Positions 17,048 through 27,025 of a DNA stretch of 64,000 nucleotides are shown here, one piece after another. The DNA comes from Thalassospira xianhensis MCCC 1A02616 (lineage in GTDB: Bacteria > Pseudomonadota > Alphaproteobacteria > Rhodospirillales > Thalassospiraceae): the NCBI RefSeq assembly GCF_003326475.1, contig NZ_JPWA01000020.1:1-64000 (forward strand). The letters are read 5' to 3'. Every line of letters starts with the position of its first letter. Position 1 is the stretch's first letter. The translations under genes and the position numbers were made by a program. The notes under the pieces were generated by a model. That model was not told the DNA's origin. It did no database searches and was given only the letters and a program-made list of their open reading frames with translations.

Positions 17048-18180
17048 TAGTTATTGCCTCCTGCATTCGCGCGTTTCTGGATTTCAGGCAACGGCAGATA
17101 GGGAACAACACCGTTTGCGCCTTCACCGTTCTGATCAAGAATGACCTTGTTGGAGTTCTTCAGAACATCCTGCATGGTTTCAAGATACAGACGACGTGTG
17201 GTGACATCTTTCGCGGTCAGATAGGAATTATAAACCGAGATAAAGCGCTCTGCTTCACCCTGTGCATTCTTCACAACCTGATCCTTGTATGCACGGGCTT
17301 CGAGAACCAGACGTTCTGCTTCACCTTTTGCCCGCGGGATGATGTCGTTGCGGTAGGCCAGCGCCTCGTTCTGGGAACGATCACGGTCCTGACGGGCACG
17401 CTGCACATCGTTGAACGCATCAATAACGTCACGCGGCGGGTCAACCTTCTGCATTTTCACTTCTGCAATGAAAATACCCGAAGCATACCCGTCCATGATC
17501 GATTGCAGCAGGGTGCGTGTCTGTTCTTCAACGCGGACACGACCGACCGTCAGGGCTTCTTCAAGATTGGTTTTGCCGATGACTTCACGGATCGCACTTT
17601 CGGCTGCAAGCTTGATGGTGTTTTCCGGATCGCGAACATTAAACAGATAGGCACCGGCATCGCTGATGCGCCACTGAACGACATAATCAATGTCGATAAT
17701 GTTCTGATCACCGGTCAGCATCAGGCTTTCTTCCGGGACATCGCGCGCGCCGCCGGTACCAGTACCGTTACCACGGTAACCGATCTCGATCTGGTTGGTG
17801 CGTTCGACGTTCGGCTTGATCACTTCGCCGATCGGGGCGGGCAGGAAATAATTCAGACCCGGACCCGTCGTGCCAACCCATTTGCCAAACAGAAGGGTAA
17901 CCCCCTGTTCGCCTGGCTGCACACGGTAGAAGCCGGTCAAAAGCCAGATCCCGATGATGGCAATACCAATCAGGACAACGCCCTTGTAACCGCCGCCACC
18001 ACCGGGGAAAAGCCGTTTGAGGCGTTCCTGGCCTTTACGAATCATTTCATCAAAATCGGGGGAAGTGTTACCACCGCCGCCACCGCCACCCTGGGGACGC
18101 TGTCCCCACGGATTGCGGCCGCCGCCATTGTTTCCGCCACCACCCCAGGGGCCGCCGCCCCCTTGTGAATTCCAAGGCAT
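17047..18180 (-). CDS. hflK: HflK, FtsH protease activity modulator
   Basis: 377 aa. A cytosolic N-terminus extremely rich in Gly/Asn (MPWNSQGGGGPWGGGG onward) leads to one transmembrane segment (GVVLIGIAIIGIWLLTGFY) and then the SPFH domain starting VQPGEQGVTLLFGKW. A coiled-coil and a short C-terminal tail follow. It is the partner of HflC in the FtsH-regulating complex and is cotranscribed with it. The divergent neighbour mrp starts 277 bp away; that spacer holds both promoters but no motif I can name with confidence. Confidence 0.96.
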   Translation of the reverse strand: MPWNSQGGGGPWGGGGNNGGGRNPWGQRPQGGGGGGGNTSPDFDEMIRKGQERLKRLFPGGGGGYKGVVLIGIAIIGIWLLTGFYRVQPGEQGVTLLFGKWVGTTGPGLNYFLPAPIGEVIKPNVERTNQIEIGYRGNGTGTGGARDVPEESLMLTGDQNIIDIDYVVQWRISDAGAYLFNVRDPENTIKLAAESAIREVIGKTNLEEALTVGRVRVEEQTRTLLQSIMDGYASGIFIAEVKMQKVDPPRDVIDAFNDVQRARQDRDRSQNEALAYRNDIIPRAKGEAERLVLEARAYKDQVVKNAQGEAERFISVYNSYLTAKDVTTRRLYLETMQDVLKNSNKVILDQNGEGANGVVPYLPLPEIQKRANAGGNN

Positions 18181-18456
18181 CGAGTGTCTTCCTCTTCTTG
18201 CCGTTCGGTGTTTATTTATGCTTACCGATCTTGGGACATGAGCCCATTAATAACATGTGTATTGCTTGCTTATCGCGGTCATCTGACCTATCTGCGCACC
18301 AAGCTCCGTCTGAATCCTTTTATCCGGACGGCGTTGCATGTAATTAATGGGGCCACGCCCTAAGGCCTTATATGACAGCTTGCCCTGCAAAACAACGATA
18401 CGCGCCTGCAAGTTCTGTGCGATCACGGACTTAAGCCAATTTTCGGAGACTGCTAT

Positions 18457-19659
18457 ATGACCTCGCCCAACCGGGAACGCATTACAGAAGCCCTTTCGAC
18501 GGTTATCGATCCGGCTGACGGCAAGACTATCGTCGAAAAGGGTATGGTTCAAGGTATTGATATCCATGATGAAACTGTCAATGTCATGATCGCTGTTGAC
18601 CCGGAACGCGGGGCGTCGCTTGAAGACCTGCGTCTTGCTGCCGAGCGTGCCGTTGCCAATGTGAACGGGGTCACAACGGCCCGTGTGGCCCTTACGGCAG
18701 AACGTGCGAAGGGAGCTTCTGCCCCGGCGCAAGGTGGTCATTCGCATCCCCATTCCCATGGCCATACACATGGGGCGGAAAGGCCCGCACCGCAAGCCGG
18801 GCAACGCCCGCAGGGTGCTGCGCAAAAGCCGCTTGAACTGCCGACCGTACGTTCGATCATCACCGTTGCATCGGGCAAGGGCGGGGTTGGCAAATCGACG
18901 ACCTCGGTCAATCTGGCGTTGTCACTGGCGGCCAAGGGGCTGAAGGTCGGCCTGCTGGATGCCGATATTTATGGGCCGAGCCTGCCGCGCATGATGGGCC
19001 TTCGCGATGCCAAGCCGACCCATTCCGACAAGGAAGGCAAAATGGTGCCGCCATCGGCATTTGGCATCCGGATCATGTCTATCGGTTTTCTTGTGGATGA
19101 AGAGCAGCCGGTTATCTGGCGTGGTCCGATGGCGATGGGGGCGCTGGAGCAGCTCCTGCGCGACAGCGACTGGGGCGAGCTTGACGTTCTTGTCGTCGAT
19201 ATGCCACCGGGTACCGGTGATATTCAGCTTTCGATGGCGCAGCGCGTACCGGTCACGGGGGCGGTGATTGTTTCCACTCCGCAGGACATTGCCCTTCTTG
19301 ATGCGCGCAAGGGGCTCAACATGTTCCGCAAGGTCAATGTCCCCGTCATGGGCCTGATCGAGAACATGAGCTATTATAAATGTCCGGAATGTGGTCACAT
19401 CGATCATGTATTCGATCATGGTGGCGCACGAAAAGCTGCCGACGAACTGGGCGTACCGTTTCTTGGTGAAATCCCGCTCGACCTTAAAATCCGCCTTGGC
19501 GCGGACGAAGGCAAACCAATCATCCATACCGATCCGGACGGCGAACATTCCAGGGCCTATACCGCGATTGCCGACAAGATTGCTGCGGCAATTGACGAAC
19601 GCGTCGGTCCGAAATCCGCACCGAAGAAAAGCCTGTTCCCCAAAATCAGCTTCCGCTAG
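18457..19659 (+). CDS. mrp: Mrp/ApbC-type iron-sulfur cluster carrier ATPase
   Basis: 400 aa. It carries and transfers [4Fe-4S] clusters to apo-proteins. The N-terminal ~90 residues are a MIP18/DUF59 domain. Then comes a linker with alternating His (GGHSHPHSHGHTHGAE), and from about residue 130 the P-loop NTPase with the deviant Walker A (ASGKGGVGKSTTSVNLALSL) and DADIYGPSLPRM. The CxxC pair that bridges the cluster is visible in YYKCPECGHID. GGAGAC lies upstream of the ATG. The His-rich linker is longer than I recall for typical Mrp proteins and could bind metal. Confidence 0.95.
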   Translation: MTSPNRERITEALSTVIDPADGKTIVEKGMVQGIDIHDETVNVMIAVDPERGASLEDLRLAAERAVANVNGVTTARVALTAERAKGASAPAQGGHSHPHSHGHTHGAERPAPQAGQRPQGAAQKPLELPTVRSIITVASGKGGVGKSTTSVNLALSLAAKGLKVGLLDADIYGPSLPRMMGLRDAKPTHSDKEGKMVPPSAFGIRIMSIGFLVDEEQPVIWRGPMAMGALEQLLRDSDWGELDVLVVDMPPGTGDIQLSMAQRVPVTGAVIVSTPQDIALLDARKGLNMFRKVNVPVMGLIENMSYYKCPECGHIDHVFDHGGARKAADELGVPFLGEIPLDLKIRLGADEGKPIIHTDPDGEHSRAYTAIADKIAAAIDERVGPKSAPKKSLFPKISFR

Positions 19660-19674
19660 GTCGTCTGCTTTCGA

Positions 19675-20448
19675 TCAGTAATTGCTTGCACCCTGCAACA
19701 CATCCTCGGTGATGCGTTGCAGGGTGCCGTTTTCGCGCAACTCTTCAATCGAACGATTGATTGCGGTCATCATCGAAATGCCCGACGAGGCGCGGTTGAA
19801 CACGATAAAGGTCGCATTTTCACGCACTGGCTCTTCACCGCGGGTAATTTTTTCATCTAGTTTCAGCCGCTTGACCCAGACATCGCCAGCCTCCTGGATG
19901 GCAATTACGCTATCAACCCGGCCCAGCGACAGCATCTGAAAATTCTGTTCATCTCCGGATGCTTCGGACGCGGTAAACACACCGCGTTCGCGTGCGTCAT
20001 CGATCTGATCCCCATAGCTCCATCCGCGAATGACGCCGACGGTCTGGCCGCGCAGATCATCAATTTCGTCTGGTTTGCGTGCCATATCGCGATGGTGATA
20101 AAGCATCAGCCGTTCAACATGGATCGGGTCGGAAAAGTAATATTTTTTCTGGCGTTCGAGATTTTTGTAAATTCCGGCAACGCCACCTCTGTTGGCATCC
20201 AGATTTTCAATCGCGCGTTTCCACGGTACTGCGACAATATCGACGTCGATCCCGGCATGAAGAAAAATCGCCTGGATCATTGCAGGATAGATACCTGTTG
20301 CCTTATCCCCGGCACGATACATGAAGGGTGGGTTGGCCTCGTCGACATAGATGGTTTCGGCATGGCTTTTCGTCGCCGGCATCATGGTCAGAATGGCCAT
20401 GCCGACGACGATCAGTGATTTGGCAATCAGTTTTGCCGGAAATGTCAT
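19675..20448 (-). CDS. Periplasmic amino-acid-type solute-binding protein (SBP family 3)
   Basis: 257 aa from ATG 20448. The N-terminus is a signal peptide (LIAKSLIVVGMAILTMMPATKSHA) with likely cleavage after SHA; the frame stays open to 20583, but that extension is hydrophilic and unsupported. ANPPFMYRAGDKATGIYPAM and PWKRAIENLD match the start of solute-binding family 3 proteins, and the central GQTVGVIRGWSYGDQID resembles the hinge region. There is no permease or ATPase gene beside it, so it may serve a distant transporter or act in sensing; the ligand is unknown. Confidence 0.82.
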   Translation of the reverse strand: MTFPAKLIAKSLIVVGMAILTMMPATKSHAETIYVDEANPPFMYRAGDKATGIYPAMIQAIFLHAGIDVDIVAVPWKRAIENLDANRGGVAGIYKNLERQKKYYFSDPIHVERLMLYHHRDMARKPDEIDDLRGQTVGVIRGWSYGDQIDDARERGVFTASEASGDEQNFQMLSLGRVDSVIAIQEAGDVWVKRLKLDEKITRGEEPVRENATFIVFNRASSGISMMTAINRSIEELRENGTLQRITEDVLQGASNY

Positions 20449-20494
20449 TATGGCCCCGGATGATGCGTCTGTTCCCAACAGAACACATGGGGCG

Positions 20495-20902
20495 TCAGGT
20501 GGTCGACGACAAGGAATGCTGCGCGATTGCGCGATATTCAAGTGCTGCGATACCAAGCACTGCCAATGCCTGTGCGGAGACAAAACCGTATCCGATCACT
20601 GTCGGTGTCCCGATCGGCAGGACCAATATCGTAATACTGGCCAGAACCCAGCCGAGATTACCGAGTATGATTAACCAGACAAGGGCTAGGGCCGGACGGG
20701 CGTGCTTTGCGGTGACAAACATCAGAACGCTGCATGGAAACAGGATAATCCCGGCATAAATCAGCAAATCGGCAGGCAGCCCAAAATGACTGGCAAGTAA
20801 GCCCCCACCGAGGCAAAGCAGCAACCCGAAAGCAAAACAGGTTACCGCATCAAATATCAAAACCGCTTTTAGCATTTTATTGGATACGTTGGTTGTCATC
20901 AT
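20495..20902 (-). CDS. Small integral membrane protein
   Basis: 135 aa from ATG 20902 (a second ATG follows directly); GAAAGG lies 5 bases upstream. Four transmembrane segments are visible: AVLIFDAVTCFAFGLLLCLGG, LLIYAGIILFPCSVLMF, ALALVWLIILGNLGWVLASI and VIGYGFVSAQALAVLGIAAL. No family is assigned with confidence; the general layout is DoxX-like in size. It is divergent from an MmyB-type XRE regulator with a palindrome in the shared spacer, so it is probably that regulator's target. The frame extends upstream to 21385 antisense to the regulator, which I regard as a shadow. Confidence 0.75.
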   Translation of the reverse strand: MMTTNVSNKMLKAVLIFDAVTCFAFGLLLCLGGGLLASHFGLPADLLIYAGIILFPCSVLMFVTAKHARPALALVWLIILGNLGWVLASITILVLPIGTPTVIGYGFVSAQALAVLGIAALEYRAIAQHSLSSTT

Positions 20903-20968
20903 ATCGACCTTTCGATGGAGTGCGTTTTGTTGGTCAGGCAACCATGCCGAAAGTCGGGAATGCACACG

Positions 20969-20985
20969 ATTACCCCGGAGGTAAT
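20969..20985. promoter_or_regulatory. Candidate XRE operator palindrome
   Basis: ATTACC (20969-20974) and GGTAAT (20980-20985) form a perfect 6-bp inverted repeat with a 5-bp CCGGA centre. It lies in the 138-bp spacer between the small membrane gene and the XRE regulator. Size and symmetry suit a dimeric HTH protein, so it may control both genes. Confidence 0.45.
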
Positions 20986-21040
20986 GTTTGTCGGTTTTGT
21001 TTGATGCTAGGATCGGAATATCCACAGAAACGGTGATCCG

Positions 21041-21856
21041 ATGAACGAACTGAAACCCGACCCGTTTGGCAATGTGCTGAAGGTCTGGCGCAAGCAGCGC
21101 CGTATGAGCCAGCTTGACCTTGCGAGCGAGGCCGCGATATCGACCCGGCATCTGAGCTTTCTTGAAACCGGTCGGGCAAGGCCAAGCCGCGACATGGTAT
21201 TGCGTCTTTCCGAATGTCTTGATGTGCCGCTGCGTGAACGCAATGCGATGCTGATCGCTGGGGGATTTGCACCGATTTATGCTGAACATGATCTTGGCGC
21301 AGATCAGTCGGCTGCCATCCGGGCAGCGGTGGACAGAATACTGACCGCGCATGAACCATACCCTGCGCTGGCGATGGACCGGCACTGGAACATGGTGGCT
21401 GCAAACCGGATCGTACCGTTATTGCTTGGCGGGGTTGATCCGGAATTTCTCAAACCGCCAGTCAATATCCTGCGGCTAAGCCTGCATCCGAACGGGTTGG
21501 CGTCACGGGTGGTCAATTATGCTGAATGGCGTGATCATTTGCTGGACCGGTTGCGTCGCCAGATTGCGGTGACGGCAGACGCGAAATTGCGGGGCCTTTA
21601 TGATGAAGCCAGCCGTTACTGTGCACCCGAAAACGTGACGGAAATCGACATTGCTGACAGGGCAGGAGACCTGACCGGGCTTGTCGTGCCGCTGGTTTTA
21701 CGAACCGATGCCGGTGAATTGCGCTTTGTCAGCACAACCACGGTCTTTGGCACCCCGGTCGAAGTCACATTATCCGAGCTTGCCATCGAAACCCTGCTAC
21801 CTGCCGATGCCCAAACGTCGGCTCTTTTGCGCGAACTGGCGACAGGTTTGCCTTAA
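21041..21856 (+). CDS. XRE-family regulator with MmyB-type ligand-binding domain
   Basis: 271 aa. The N-terminal HTH (NVLKVWRKQRRMSQLDLAS then AAISTRHLSFLETGRARPS) is followed by a C-terminal region with MmyB hallmarks: YPALAMDRHWNMVAANR, LRLSLHPNGLASRVVNYAEW and FVSTTTVFGTPVEVTLSELAIETL. MmyB-like regulators bind small hydrophobic ligands through the C-terminal PAS-like domain. It probably regulates itself and the divergent membrane gene. A strong terminator follows. Confidence 0.93.
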   Translation: MNELKPDPFGNVLKVWRKQRRMSQLDLASEAAISTRHLSFLETGRARPSRDMVLRLSECLDVPLRERNAMLIAGGFAPIYAEHDLGADQSAAIRAAVDRILTAHEPYPALAMDRHWNMVAANRIVPLLLGGVDPEFLKPPVNILRLSLHPNGLASRVVNYAEWRDHLLDRLRRQIAVTADAKLRGLYDEASRYCAPENVTEIDIADRAGDLTGLVVPLVLRTDAGELRFVSTTTVFGTPVEVTLSELAIETLLPADAQTSALLRELATGLP

Positions 21857-21881
21857 ATTGAACTGAACCGGGCCAAAGCAC

Positions 21882-21913
21882 AAAACCCCGCCAGATTTCT
21901 CTGACGGGGTTTT
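21882..21913. terminator. Bidirectional intrinsic terminator
   Basis: AAAACCCCGCCAGA (21882-21895) pairs with TCTGACGGGGTTTT (21900-21913) with one mismatch and a TTTC loop. It lies between the convergent XRE gene and purL. Confidence 0.85.
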
Positions 21914-21932
21914 GGTTTTCGGCTTTTACGGC

Positions 21933-24143
21933 TTACTGCGCGGCTTCTGCCATGAAGGATGGCATCCAGCCTTCGTTCAGATCGCGGAGCTCGGCAAGGG
22001 ATACCTTGGCACCACCATCGATGGTGACCGCGTCGCCACCGGCCTGACCGATGATGACGGCAGCGACATTGGCGCTGCTGGCGGCGTTCAGGACCTTGTC
22101 CGGATCGCGGGTGGCGATCACGTAGCGGCCCTGATCCTCGCCAAACAACCATGCGACTTCGCTACCGGCTTCCGGCAGGTGCAGGTCGGCACCGATATTG
22201 CCCGCAAGGCACATCTCGGCAACTGCGACCAGAAGACCGCCATCGGCGATATCGTGGCAGGTGCGGACCAGACCCAGTTCGATCAGTTCGCGGACCAGCA
22301 TACCGGCGCGTTTTTCAGCATTCAGATCGACCGGCGGCGGGGCGCCTTCTTCGCGGCCCTCGATGGTTTTAAGATACAGCGACTGACCTAGTTCACCGGT
22401 CGCGGCGCCGATCATGATCAGCGCACTGTCATCGCGCTTGATGCCGATGGTGGCATGGTGACCCAGATCGGTAATCACCCCAACGCCACCAATGGCCGGG
22501 GTCGGCATGATGCCAACGCCATTGGTTTCGTTGTAAAGCGACACGTTGCCCGAAACGACCGGGAAGTCGAGCGCGATGCAGGCTTCGGCGATGCCCTGAC
22601 ATGCGCCAACAAACTGACCCATGATGCGCGGGCGTTCCGGGTTGCCGAAGTTCATGTTATCCGTGATCGCAAGCGGCTTGGCACCGGTTGCAACCAGGTT
22701 GCGATATGCTTCGGCAACGGCCTGTTTTCCACCTTCAACCGGATCGGCCATGACATAGCGTGGGGTACAGTCGGTGGTGGCTGCAATGCCTTTGTTCGTG
22801 CCCTGTACGCGCACGACACCGGCATCGCCACCCGGACGGACAATCGTGTTGCCCATGACCAGATGGTCATACTGTTCCCAGATCCAGCGACGCGATGCGA
22901 GGTCCGGGGACGCAATCAGGGTTTTGAGCGCATCCACATGGCTGACTTTGCCGGAAATGCTGGACGGATCGATACGATCCTGCTTAGGGGTCGGTTCCCA
23001 CGGACGGTCATATTCCGGCGATGCTTCGGCCAGCGGATCAATCGGAAGATCACCGGCAACCTCACCATGCCATTTCAGAACCATGCGTTTGGTATCGGTC
23101 AGGATACCGATCACGGCAAAGTCGAGTTCCCATTTGTCAAAGATTGCCTTGGCAGCATCTTCGCAACCGGGTTTCAGAACCATCAGCATGCGTTCCTGTG
23201 ATTCTGACAGCATCAGCTCGTAGGGGGTCATACCTTCTTCGCGCATCGGGACTTTATCAAGCCACAGTTCGACACCAACGCCACCCTTGGATGCCATTTC
23301 GAACGAAGACGAGGTTAAACCGGCCGCCCCCATATCCTGAATGGCGACGATCATGTCGGTTGCCATCAGTTCAAGGCAGGCTTCCAGCAGAAGCTTTTCG
23401 GTGAACGGATCGCCGACCTGAACGGTAGGACGCTTTTCTTCGCTGTCGTCATCAAACTCGGCCGATGCCATGGTTGCGCCATGGATCCCGTCACGACCGG
23501 TTTTCGAACCGACATAGACGACCGGGTTCCCGATCCCGGCCGCCGCCGAATAGAAAATGTTGTTGGCATCGGCCAGACCCACGGTCATCGCATTGACCAG
23601 GATGTTGCCGTTATAGGATGCGTGGAAATTGGTTTCCCCACCGATGGTCGGGACACCCATGCAGTTGCCGTAACCACCAATACCTTCGACCACACCGCTT
23701 AGCAGGTGGCGGGTTTTCGGGTGATCCGGCTCGCCAAAGCGCAGCGCATTGAGGTTTGCGACCGGGCGTGCACCCATGGTGAAGACGTCACGCATGATGC
23801 CGCCAACGCCGGTTGCCGCGCCCTGATAGGGTTCGATGAAGGAGGGATGGTTGTGGCTTTCCATCTTGAAGACGGCGGCCTGACCATCACCAATGTCAAT
23901 CACACCGGCGTTTTCACCGGGACCCTGAATGACCCAGTCAGCCTTGGTCGGAAGGGTTTTGAGCCATTTTTTCGAGGACTTGTAGGAGCAATGCTCCGAC
24001 CACATGACCGAGAAAATGCCAAGCTCGTTGATGTTGGGTTCGCGACCCATGATTTCGAGGACGAGTTTATACTCTTCTTCGTTCAGCCCGTGTTCCTTGA
24101 CCAGTTCCGGCGTGATCGGGGTGTTGAAATCGTTAGCACTCAC
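21933..24143 (-). CDS. purL: Phosphoribosylformylglycinamidine synthase subunit PurL
   Basis: 736 aa, the small PurL form that needs PurS and PurQ partners. It converts FGAR to FGAM in purine synthesis using ATP and ammonia from PurQ. Characteristic stretches: [20 protein letters not shown] near the N-terminus, [21 protein letters not shown] and [21 protein letters not shown]. It starts with GTG at 24143, overlapping the purQ stop as GTGA. The order purC-purS-purQ-purL on one strand is conventional. Confidence 0.97.
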   Translation of the reverse strand: MSANDFNTPITPELVKEHGLNEEEYKLVLEIMGREPNINELGIFSVMWSEHCSYKSSKKWLKTLPTKADWVIQGPGENAGVIDIGDGQAAVFKMESHNHPSFIEPYQGAATGVGGIMRDVFTMGARPVANLNALRFGEPDHPKTRHLLSGVVEGIGGYGNCMGVPTIGGETNFHASYNGNILVNAMTVGLADANNIFYSAAAGIGNPVVYVGSKTGRDGIHGATMASAEFDDDSEEKRPTVQVGDPFTEKLLLEACLELMATDMIVAIQDMGAAGLTSSSFEMASKGGVGVELWLDKVPMREEGMTPYELMLSESQERMLMVLKPGCEDAAKAIFDKWELDFAVIGILTDTKRMVLKWHGEVAGDLPIDPLAEASPEYDRPWEPTPKQDRIDPSSISGKVSHVDALKTLIASPDLASRRWIWEQYDHLVMGNTIVRPGGDAGVVRVQGTNKGIAATTDCTPRYVMADPVEGGKQAVAEAYRNLVATGAKPLAITDNMNFGNPERPRIMGQFVGACQGIAEACIALDFPVVSGNVSLYNETNGVGIMPTPAIGGVGVITDLGHHATIGIKRDDSALIMIGAATGELGQSLYLKTIEGREEGAPPPVDLNAEKRAGMLVRELIELGLVRTCHDIADGGLLVAVAEMCLAGNIGADLHLPEAGSEVAWLFGEDQGRYVIATRDPDKVLNAASSANVAAVIIGQAGGDAVTIDGGAKVSLAELRDLNEGWMPSFMAEAAQ

Positions 24144-24829
24144 GATGCTGCCTCCACCAAGCTTTTGAACAGATTGCGGCCATCGGTGCCACCATGCAGC
24201 GGATCAATCGCGTTTTCCGGGTGCGGCATCATGCCAAGGACGTTGCCCGCCTCGTTGATGATGCCGGCAATATTGCGCTGTGACCCGTTCAGGTTGGTTG
24301 CCGGATCAACAACACCATTGGCATCGCAATAGCGCAGAACAACGCGACCTTCGCCTTCAAGGCGGTCAAGCGTTTCGCGATCGGCAAAGAAGTTGCCGTC
24401 ATGGTGGGCCACCGGATAATCAACGACTTCGCCAGTTTTGTACTGGTTGGTGAAGCGGGTGTTGGTGTTTTCGATCTTCAGACGCGTGTTCTTGCAGATG
24501 AATTTCAGGCTGGCATTGCGCATCAGCGCACCGGGCAACAGGCCTGCTTCTGTCAGAATCTGGAAACCGTTACAGACGCCAAGGATGGTCACACCGGCCT
24601 TCGCGCGTTCGGCAACCGCACGCATGATCGGCGATTTGGCAGCCATGGCGCCGCAACGCAGATAGTCGCCATAGGAAAAACCACCCGGAACCATGATGAT
24701 GTCGGTTTTTGGCAGTTCGGTTTCGCCATGCCAAACCACGGTCGGTTTGGTGCCGGTGGCCTGTTCAAGGGCCGCAATGGCGTCATTCTCCCGGTTGATG
24801 CCGGGGAAGAGGATGACAGCGGATTTCAT
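24140..24829 (-). CDS. purQ: Phosphoribosylformylglycinamidine synthase subunit PurQ (glutaminase)
   Basis: 229 aa. It is a class I glutamine amidotransferase providing ammonia to PurL. The nucleophile Cys is in [19 protein letters not shown], the oxyanion region is [16 protein letters not shown], and the catalytic His/Glu lie in [15 protein letters not shown]. It overlaps purL by 4 bp. The 81-bp gap to purS holds nothing else that I can identify. Confidence 0.97.
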   Translation of the reverse strand: MKSAVILFPGINRENDAIAALEQATGTKPTVVWHGETELPKTDIIMVPGGFSYGDYLRCGAMAAKSPIMRAVAERAKAGVTILGVCNGFQILTEAGLLPGALMRNASLKFICKNTRLKIENTNTRFTNQYKTGEVVDYPVAHHDGNFFADRETLDRLEGEGRVVLRYCDANGVVDPATNLNGSQRNIAGIINEAGNVLGMMPHPENAIDPLHGGTDGRNLFKSLVEAAS

Positions 24830-24910
24830 GAAATACCGTCTCTCGATTAATATCCGTTACTTGATCGCGACAGACAAAGGCCCTGCAACGGCAAAGCCCC
24901 GCCCGGGCAG

Positions 24911-25150
24911 TTAGGCCAGCTCGATGCTGTAATCTTCGATCACGGTATTGGCGAGAAGCTTCTCGCACATTTCCTTGACCTCGGCGCGTGCCTTTTCGAC
25001 GTCGCTGCCATCCAGTTCGAGTTCGATGAACTTGCCCTGGCGGACATCGTTGACACCGGCAAAACCAAGACCCTGCAGGGCGTGATGAACGGCTTTACCC
25101 TGCGGGTCAAGAACACCGTTCTTCAGGGTGACATGGACACGTGCTTTCAC
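24911..25150 (-). CDS. purS: Phosphoribosylformylglycinamidine synthase subunit PurS
   Basis: 79 aa starting with GTG at 25150, chosen because AAAGGAGC lies 5 bases upstream and the protein then begins KARVHVTLKNGVLDPQGKAV, as in the family. The frame is open to 25204, but those 18 extra residues are unsupported. PurS is the small dimeric subunit that joins PurL to PurQ. A terminator-like hairpin separates it from purC, so it may have its own promoter. Confidence 0.95.
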   Translation of the reverse strand: MKARVHVTLKNGVLDPQGKAVHHALQGLGFAGVNDVRQGKFIELELDGSDVEKARAEVKEMCEKLLANTVIEDYSIELA

Positions 25151-25242
25151 GAGAAGCTCCTTTGAGTGCGCACTCGCCATACGGCGATACTTGTTTGCAA
25201 ACAATAATGTACCGGTTCCGACGGTTCCGGCGTCGATAAGAA

Positions 25243-25264
25243 AAGGCCGCGCAAGCGCGGCCTT
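25243..25264 (-). terminator. Intrinsic terminator after purC
   Basis: AAGGCCGCGC (25243-25252) and GCGCGGCCTT (25255-25264) form a perfect 10-bp stem with a tight loop. AAGAAAA on the left gives a T-rich tail for the minus-strand purC transcript. Confidence 0.8.
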
Positions 25265-25268
25265 GGGA

Positions 25269-26027
25269 TTATTTGTCTTTGTTCAGCGATTCTATGTCCG
25301 CGGACTCAGGCAGGACACCGAGACGGCGCGCCACTTCCTGATAGGCTTCCTCGACCCCGCCAAGATCGCGGCGGAAACGGTCCTTGTCCATCTTTTCGTT
25401 GGTCACGGCATCCCAGAGGCGGCAGTTGTCCGGGCTGAATTCATCGGCCAGAACCAGATGCATGAAATCGCCTTCCCAGACGCGTCCGAATTCAAGTTTG
25501 AAATCGACCAGCTTGATTCCGATGCCGCGCATCAGGCCGCACAGGTAATCATTCACGCGAAGGGTCATGCCGACGATTTCCTCGAGCTCTTCGGCACTTG
25601 CCCAGCCAAGGGCAAGGATATGCTCGTCAGAAACCAGCGGATCACCAAGCGCGTCGTCTTTGTAATAAAATTCGACGATCGGGCGCGGCAGACGTTCGCC
25701 TTCTTCCAGCCCAAGACGTTTGGCCATCGAACCGGCGACGATATTGCGCACCACGACTTCGATCGGAACGATTTCGCATTTCTTGCAAAGCTGTTCGCGC
25801 ATATTGATGCGGCGAATGAAATGCGTCGGGATGCCGATTTCCGCCAGACGGGTCATGACGAATTCGGTGATCATGTTGTTCAGGACGCCTTTGCCGGCAA
25901 TGGTGCCGCGCTTCTGTGCGTTGAACGCCGTGGCATCGTCCTTGAAATACTGGATGATGGTTCCGGGCTCGGTACCTTCGTACAAAACCTTGGCTTTACC
26001 CTCGTAGATGGGCTGCTTTCTGGACAT
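25269..26027 (-). CDS. purC: Phosphoribosylaminoimidazole-succinocarboxamide synthase
   Basis: 252 aa. It ligates aspartate to CAIR to give SAICAR with ATP. The N-terminus ([13 protein letters not shown]), [42 protein letters not shown] and DFKLEFGR are typical. It heads the pur block but is followed by an intrinsic terminator before purS. Its upstream 219-bp spacer contains the terminator of the neighbouring NRDE gene. Confidence 0.97.
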   Translation of the reverse strand: MSRKQPIYEGKAKVLYEGTEPGTIIQYFKDDATAFNAQKRGTIAGKGVLNNMITEFVMTRLAEIGIPTHFIRRINMREQLCKKCEIVPIEVVVRNIVAGSMAKRLGLEEGERLPRPIVEFYYKDDALGDPLVSDEHILALGWASAEELEEIVGMTLRVNDYLCGLMRGIGIKLVDFKLEFGRVWEGDFMHLVLADEFSPDNCRLWDAVTNEKMDKDRFRRDLGGVEEAYQEVARRLGVLPESADIESLNKDK

Positions 26028-26203
26028 TGGCGGGATCTTTCACATCTTTGCTTGCGGGGAGTGTCCCCGAGCACCCTGAAAATCGCGCCCCCCGTATAGC
26101 AGTGCTGACGCAGAAACTCAATTGCCGTGTAGGTCTATTTACGCAGACTTGATAATAGGATTTTGCAACCGTCGAACCCGCGAAGGGCCACGACGAAAAA
26201 GAT

Positions 26204-26217
26204 CCCCGAAAACGGGG
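26204..26217 (-). terminator. Intrinsic terminator of the NRDE gene
   Basis: CCCCG (26204-26208) pairs with CGGGG (26213-26217) across AAAA. GAAAAAG on the left gives ATCTTTTT downstream on the minus strand. It lies between the NRDE-protein gene and purC. Confidence 0.65.
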
Positions 26218-26245
26218 CGTTACGGGGGTGAACCCGGTGGACTCC

Positions 26246-27025
26246 CTAAATCTCGACCGGGAGGAAGGGGACGCTGTCGGGCTGGCCGTTGGCAAACAGC
26301 CAGATCGGGCGGCGCGGCAGTTCGTTTTTCTGAGTCGGAATAGCCGGAAGTCCGATCAGGGACGAACAGATCGTCTCGAACCCGATATTGCTGCGCACCA
26401 GCATAGCATCGGCACGGATGTCATGATGTTCGGGATCGGGTTCCATCATGCCGGTATCGGCCAGAAGCGCCTGCCATGCAAACCAGTCATCGGCTTCAGG
26501 GTTGGGGGGCGGTGCGCTTAAAAAACGCGGCAGATTGCGTTTGGTGCGTTCGCTGCTGGTTTTGTCATTCAGGTCATGGGCGGTGATCATCGACAATCCC
26601 TCGGGGATGTCAGTGATTTCAATTTTGCCTTCGCCGCGATTGGCCAGCCAATAGGCATCCCGATTATCGGCAATCACCATGTTGAACGGGCGATATGCCG
26701 TGCCGTCAAGCTCGGCCAATGCCTGGGCCGCGTCGATGGCATCGGCATGGTCGAGTGCTTCGAGCGGCAATTCACCGCGCGATCGTTTGTCATCGGCCGG
26801 GCCCAGCGTGCCATAGCGATTAAGCACGGCGGCCACCACGCCATCTTCGTTGATGCCAAGCCATGTTCCGCCGCCGGTTTCATCCAGTCCGGCGATAACA
26901 TCTGGGCGATCCTCCCAATGGCGGGCAGGGGCCTTCCACGGGCGGGTGTTCATTTCGTCGCGATTGGCGCCGATAATCACCGGCCATTCATGGTCGGGGC
27001 GGCGCAGAATGATAACTGTACACAT
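26246..27025 (-). CDS. NRDE (TANGO2-like) family protein
   Basis: 259 aa from ATG 27025, so the protein begins MCTVIILRRPDHEWPVIIGANRDE, with the Cys2 and NRDE motif that define the TANGO2/NRDE family; the frame extends 10 codons further upstream. Family members have an N-terminal-nucleophile-hydrolase-like fold, and eukaryotic TANGO2 has been tied to lipid or haem handling; the bacterial role is not settled. Further typical parts: GGTWLGINEDGVVAAVLNR and YRPFNMVIADNRDAYWL. It is divergent from the zeta-inhibitor gene. Confidence 0.9.
   Translation of the reverse strand: MCTVIILRRPDHEWPVIIGANRDEMNTRPWKAPARHWEDRPDVIAGLDETGGGTWLGINEDGVVAAVLNRYGTLGPADDKRSRGELPLEALDHADAIDAAQALAELDGTAYRPFNMVIADNRDAYWLANRGEGKIEITDIPEGLSMITAHDLNDKTSSERTKRNLPRFLSAPPPNPEADDWFAWQALLADTGMMEPDPEHHDIRADAMLVRSNIGFETICSSLIGLPAIPTQKNELPRRPIWLFANGQPDSVPFLPVEI

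Noticed and set aside
17041-18168. 375-codon open frame opposite hflK
   Set aside because: Shadow of the HflK gene; low-complexity end caused by the Gly-rich N-terminus of HflK.
20903-21385. N-terminal extension of the small membrane protein, antisense to the XRE gene
   Set aside because: The extension has no features, while the ATG at 20902 has a good ribosome binding site and the XRE gene on the other strand is clear.
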